This document shows, piece by piece, positions 62,990-64,000 of a DNA stretch of 64,000 nt (position 1 is the first letter of the stretch; the number at the start of each line of letters is the position of its first letter). The translations under genes and the position numbers were made by a program. The DNA is taken from contig JACJGO010000010.1 in assembly GCA_014163555.1 (NCBI GenBank), positions 101,319 through 165,318 of the forward strand, given 5' to 3'. The notes beneath the pieces were generated by a model. The model had not been told where the DNA came from. It did no database searches and saw only the letters and a program-made list of their open reading frames with translations. This stretch comes from Flavisolibacter longurius (GTDB lineage Bacteria > Bacteroidota > Bacteroidia > Chitinophagales > Chitinophagaceae).

Positions 62990-63292
62990 ATGAAAAATAT
63001 TACGGACATAAACATCGATGAAGAAACAATCAACCAAATAGGACTACGTCCGGCGGACAAGGTAATCAACGCACAAATCTCACCTGACGCCAGGGTCTTT
63101 ATTTATCCTTTCCTAGAGGATGTCTACGTGATGGAAAATGACCTTTATGGCAACAAAATGCCGAAAGATTCCTGCTTTCTAGCCTTTATAGGCCACCACG
63201 GAATGATGGGCAGGCATTTAAAAATTGAAACATTAAAAAACGCAACGATTGAAGAAATTAAAGAAATGGTACAAAGTAATAATGAAGGGTAA
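62990..63292 (+). CDS. Hypothetical protein
   Basis: 100 residues, ATG at 62990. Alternating strand-helix pattern (ADKVINAQISPDARVFIYPFLEDVYVM in segments, CFLAFIGHHGMMGRHLKIETL) and a helical C-terminus with IEEIKEMVQ. No signal or membrane segment. The composition is clearly coding. I do not recognise the family. Confidence 0.6.
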   Translation: MKNITDINIDEETINQIGLRPADKVINAQISPDARVFIYPFLEDVYVMENDLYGNKMPKDSCFLAFIGHHGMMGRHLKIETLKNATIEEIKEMVQSNNEG

Positions 63293-63340
63293 ATGTTGTT
63301 TGATCGTTTCCTTTCATCACTTGCAAAAAATATTGTTGAA

Positions 63341-63547
63341 TCATAGCAAGGATTTGTTTGTTGCAACCAAACCTTGTAGCCCTAAGACCGAGCCAGTGTA
63401 ATCTTTTGCTGCATTACTTGCCAAAGTAGACTTCCTTGAAAGAACGCTGCTACGGGTTTCAATCATCCACAACAATGATTTCAATCGATCTTTTGGGCTA
63501 ATCAAATCCTTCTCATCTTCCAAATTAGATCCACATGCGTTAGACAA
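63341..63547 (-). CDS. Small hypothetical protein
   Basis: 68 residues. Mostly helical and polar (SPKDRLKSLLWMIETRSSVLSRKS), with a small-residue C-terminus. It is convergent with the gene at 62990. It may be a real small gene or a relic in this degraded edge of the window. Confidence 0.35.
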   Translation of the reverse strand: MSNACGSNLEDEKDLISPKDRLKSLLWMIETRSSVLSRKSTLASNAAKDYTGSVLGLQGLVATNKSLL

Positions 63548-63560
63548 GGATTTCTAAATT

Positions 63561-63805
63561 GATACCGTTCGGGATTGAGATAGCTTTGAAAGGTGCCTGC
63601 ACGAAATAAGTAAGGTAAATTTCCTTACCGCCGACAAAGAGGTGCAACTGGCAGGCCTTATTCGTAATCGGGATCAATCTGCCATTGATATTTTAGTAAA
63701 AGCAAACCTGCGTTTTGTTGTCACAGTTGCCAAGTAGTGTCAAAACAACTAGATGCCACTTGCTGACATCATTAGCGAAGGCCATCTGGGATCGATAAAA
63801 GCGGC
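63561..63805 (+). pseudogene. Decayed RpoD/SigA-type sigma factor fragment
   Basis: One plus-strand frame reads as regions 1.2-2.1 of a primary-type sigma factor: FERCLHEISKVNFLTADKEVQLA, then LIRNRDQSAIDILVKANLRFVV (in segments), VAK, then MPLADIISEGHLGSIKAAQQ. In-frame stops interrupt it at 63576-63578 (TGA), 63735-63737 (TAG) and 63750-63752 (TAG). The downstream regions are missing, and an IS5-type element begins about 70 bases later. It is clearly dead. Confidence 0.85.
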
Positions 63806-63875
63806 GCAACAATGGATATGGAGGAAAAAGATATTAGCGAATACCTTGAGAAGATGGCGCCATCAAAACAGGTTA

Positions 63876-64000
63876 GAGGTTATCTCAAAAATATCTTAAC
63901 AGCATAATGATGGCAGCGAGGTAGATAAATGCCTGGAAGTTTTCTTGCTTTCGCTCCCACCTGACTAAACATCTCCTGAAATTTTGCAACCATGCAAAGA
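63876..64000 (-). mobile_element. IS5-type insertion sequence, right end
   Basis: The terminal sequence GAGGTTATCTCAAAA begins at 63876 and overlaps the transposase stop codon, as is common in this group. The element continues beyond the window. It abuts the sigma pseudogene region. Confidence 0.65.
63885..64000 (-). CDS. IS5-type transposase, C-terminal part
   Basis: The last 37 codons of a minus-strand gene, ending at a TGA at 63885-63887. The residues [16 protein letters not shown] and [17 protein letters not shown] match the C-terminal end of DDE transposases of the IS5/IS4 group (a basic RxLVxRWER followed by a helix). The catalytic part is outside the window. Confidence 0.8.
   Translation of the reverse strand, partial: FAWLQNFRRCLVRWERKQENFQAFIYLAAIIMLLRYF

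Overview
The window looks like chromosome from a Bacteroidota bacterium, most likely family Chitinophagaceae. The support is a type IX secretion (T9SS) C-terminal sorting domain on a secreted protease, a SusC-like outer-membrane barrel with a carboxypeptidase-regulatory-like N-terminus, a LytS/LytT pair, GH92 and GH15 glycosidases, an MCE/Mla lipid transport operon, and almost no recognisable Shine-Dalgarno sequences. Family placement is inference from gene content; no rRNA or intact tRNA is present to confirm it.

Layout. 0-8.5 kb: start of an M20 amidohydrolase, a large T9SS-exported metalloprotease with a strong terminator, an MgtC-like membrane protein, a lone response regulator and several small orphan genes. 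8.8-15.5 kb: a triple-PAS histidine kinase; a minus-strand run of ECF sigma factor, DoxX-like protein, GH15 glucoamylase/trehalase and membrane protein; a DUF488 protein. 15.9-21.4 kb: a truncated SusC-like relic, a CE1-type esterase with a GH92 mannosidase, a 5'-truncated ZU5-like protein behind a possible IS end, and a duplicated relic of the protease 3' end. 22-26.3 kb: an outer-membrane barrel followed by a LytS/LytT pair. 26.6-34.7 kb: M48 peptidase and DUF898 protein, a DUF892 ferritin-like protein, a TPR-containing serine beta-lactamase-like hydrolase, a membrane-anchored unknown and a small zincin.

34.8-47.3 kb is accessory. It holds an orphan contractile-tail sheath protein and a 1338-residue mosaic protein (LamG-like, collagen-like Gly-rich, two IPT/TIG domains, a putative papain-like C-H-D region). 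An IS481-type element, a tRNA 3'-end fragment, a beta-propeller, an IS3-type element beside a truncated gene, and an ArsR-family pseudogene with one in-frame stop follow.

47.8-53.4 kb is the most interesting system. It is a five-gene minus-strand operon: TerY-like VWA protein, PP2C phosphatase with an Ig-like N-terminus, Ser/Thr kinase with a zinc ribbon, a membrane-anchored Ppx/GppA-like ASKHA protein and a coiled-coil protein. The first three match the TerY-P phospho-signalling triad. The last two may be added output or sensor components. No TerC or TerD is visible.

53.4-64 kb: a repeat-rich gap, an AI-2E-type transporter, FAS1 protein, baeRF-like protein, OmpA lipoprotein, MlaD-MlaF-MlaE lipid transport genes, and two paralogous small winged-helix-like proteins that bracket this block. 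The right edge has a decayed RpoD-type sigma fragment abutting an IS5-type transposase that runs off the window.

A dispersed family of palindromic repeats (core CCTTCGGT-x-ACCGAAGG or CCTACGAT-x-ATCGTAGG, often followed by GAAGCGCTCGATT) occurs at least nine times between 29 and 54.4 kb. It clusters around the IS elements and on both sides of the TerY-P operon.
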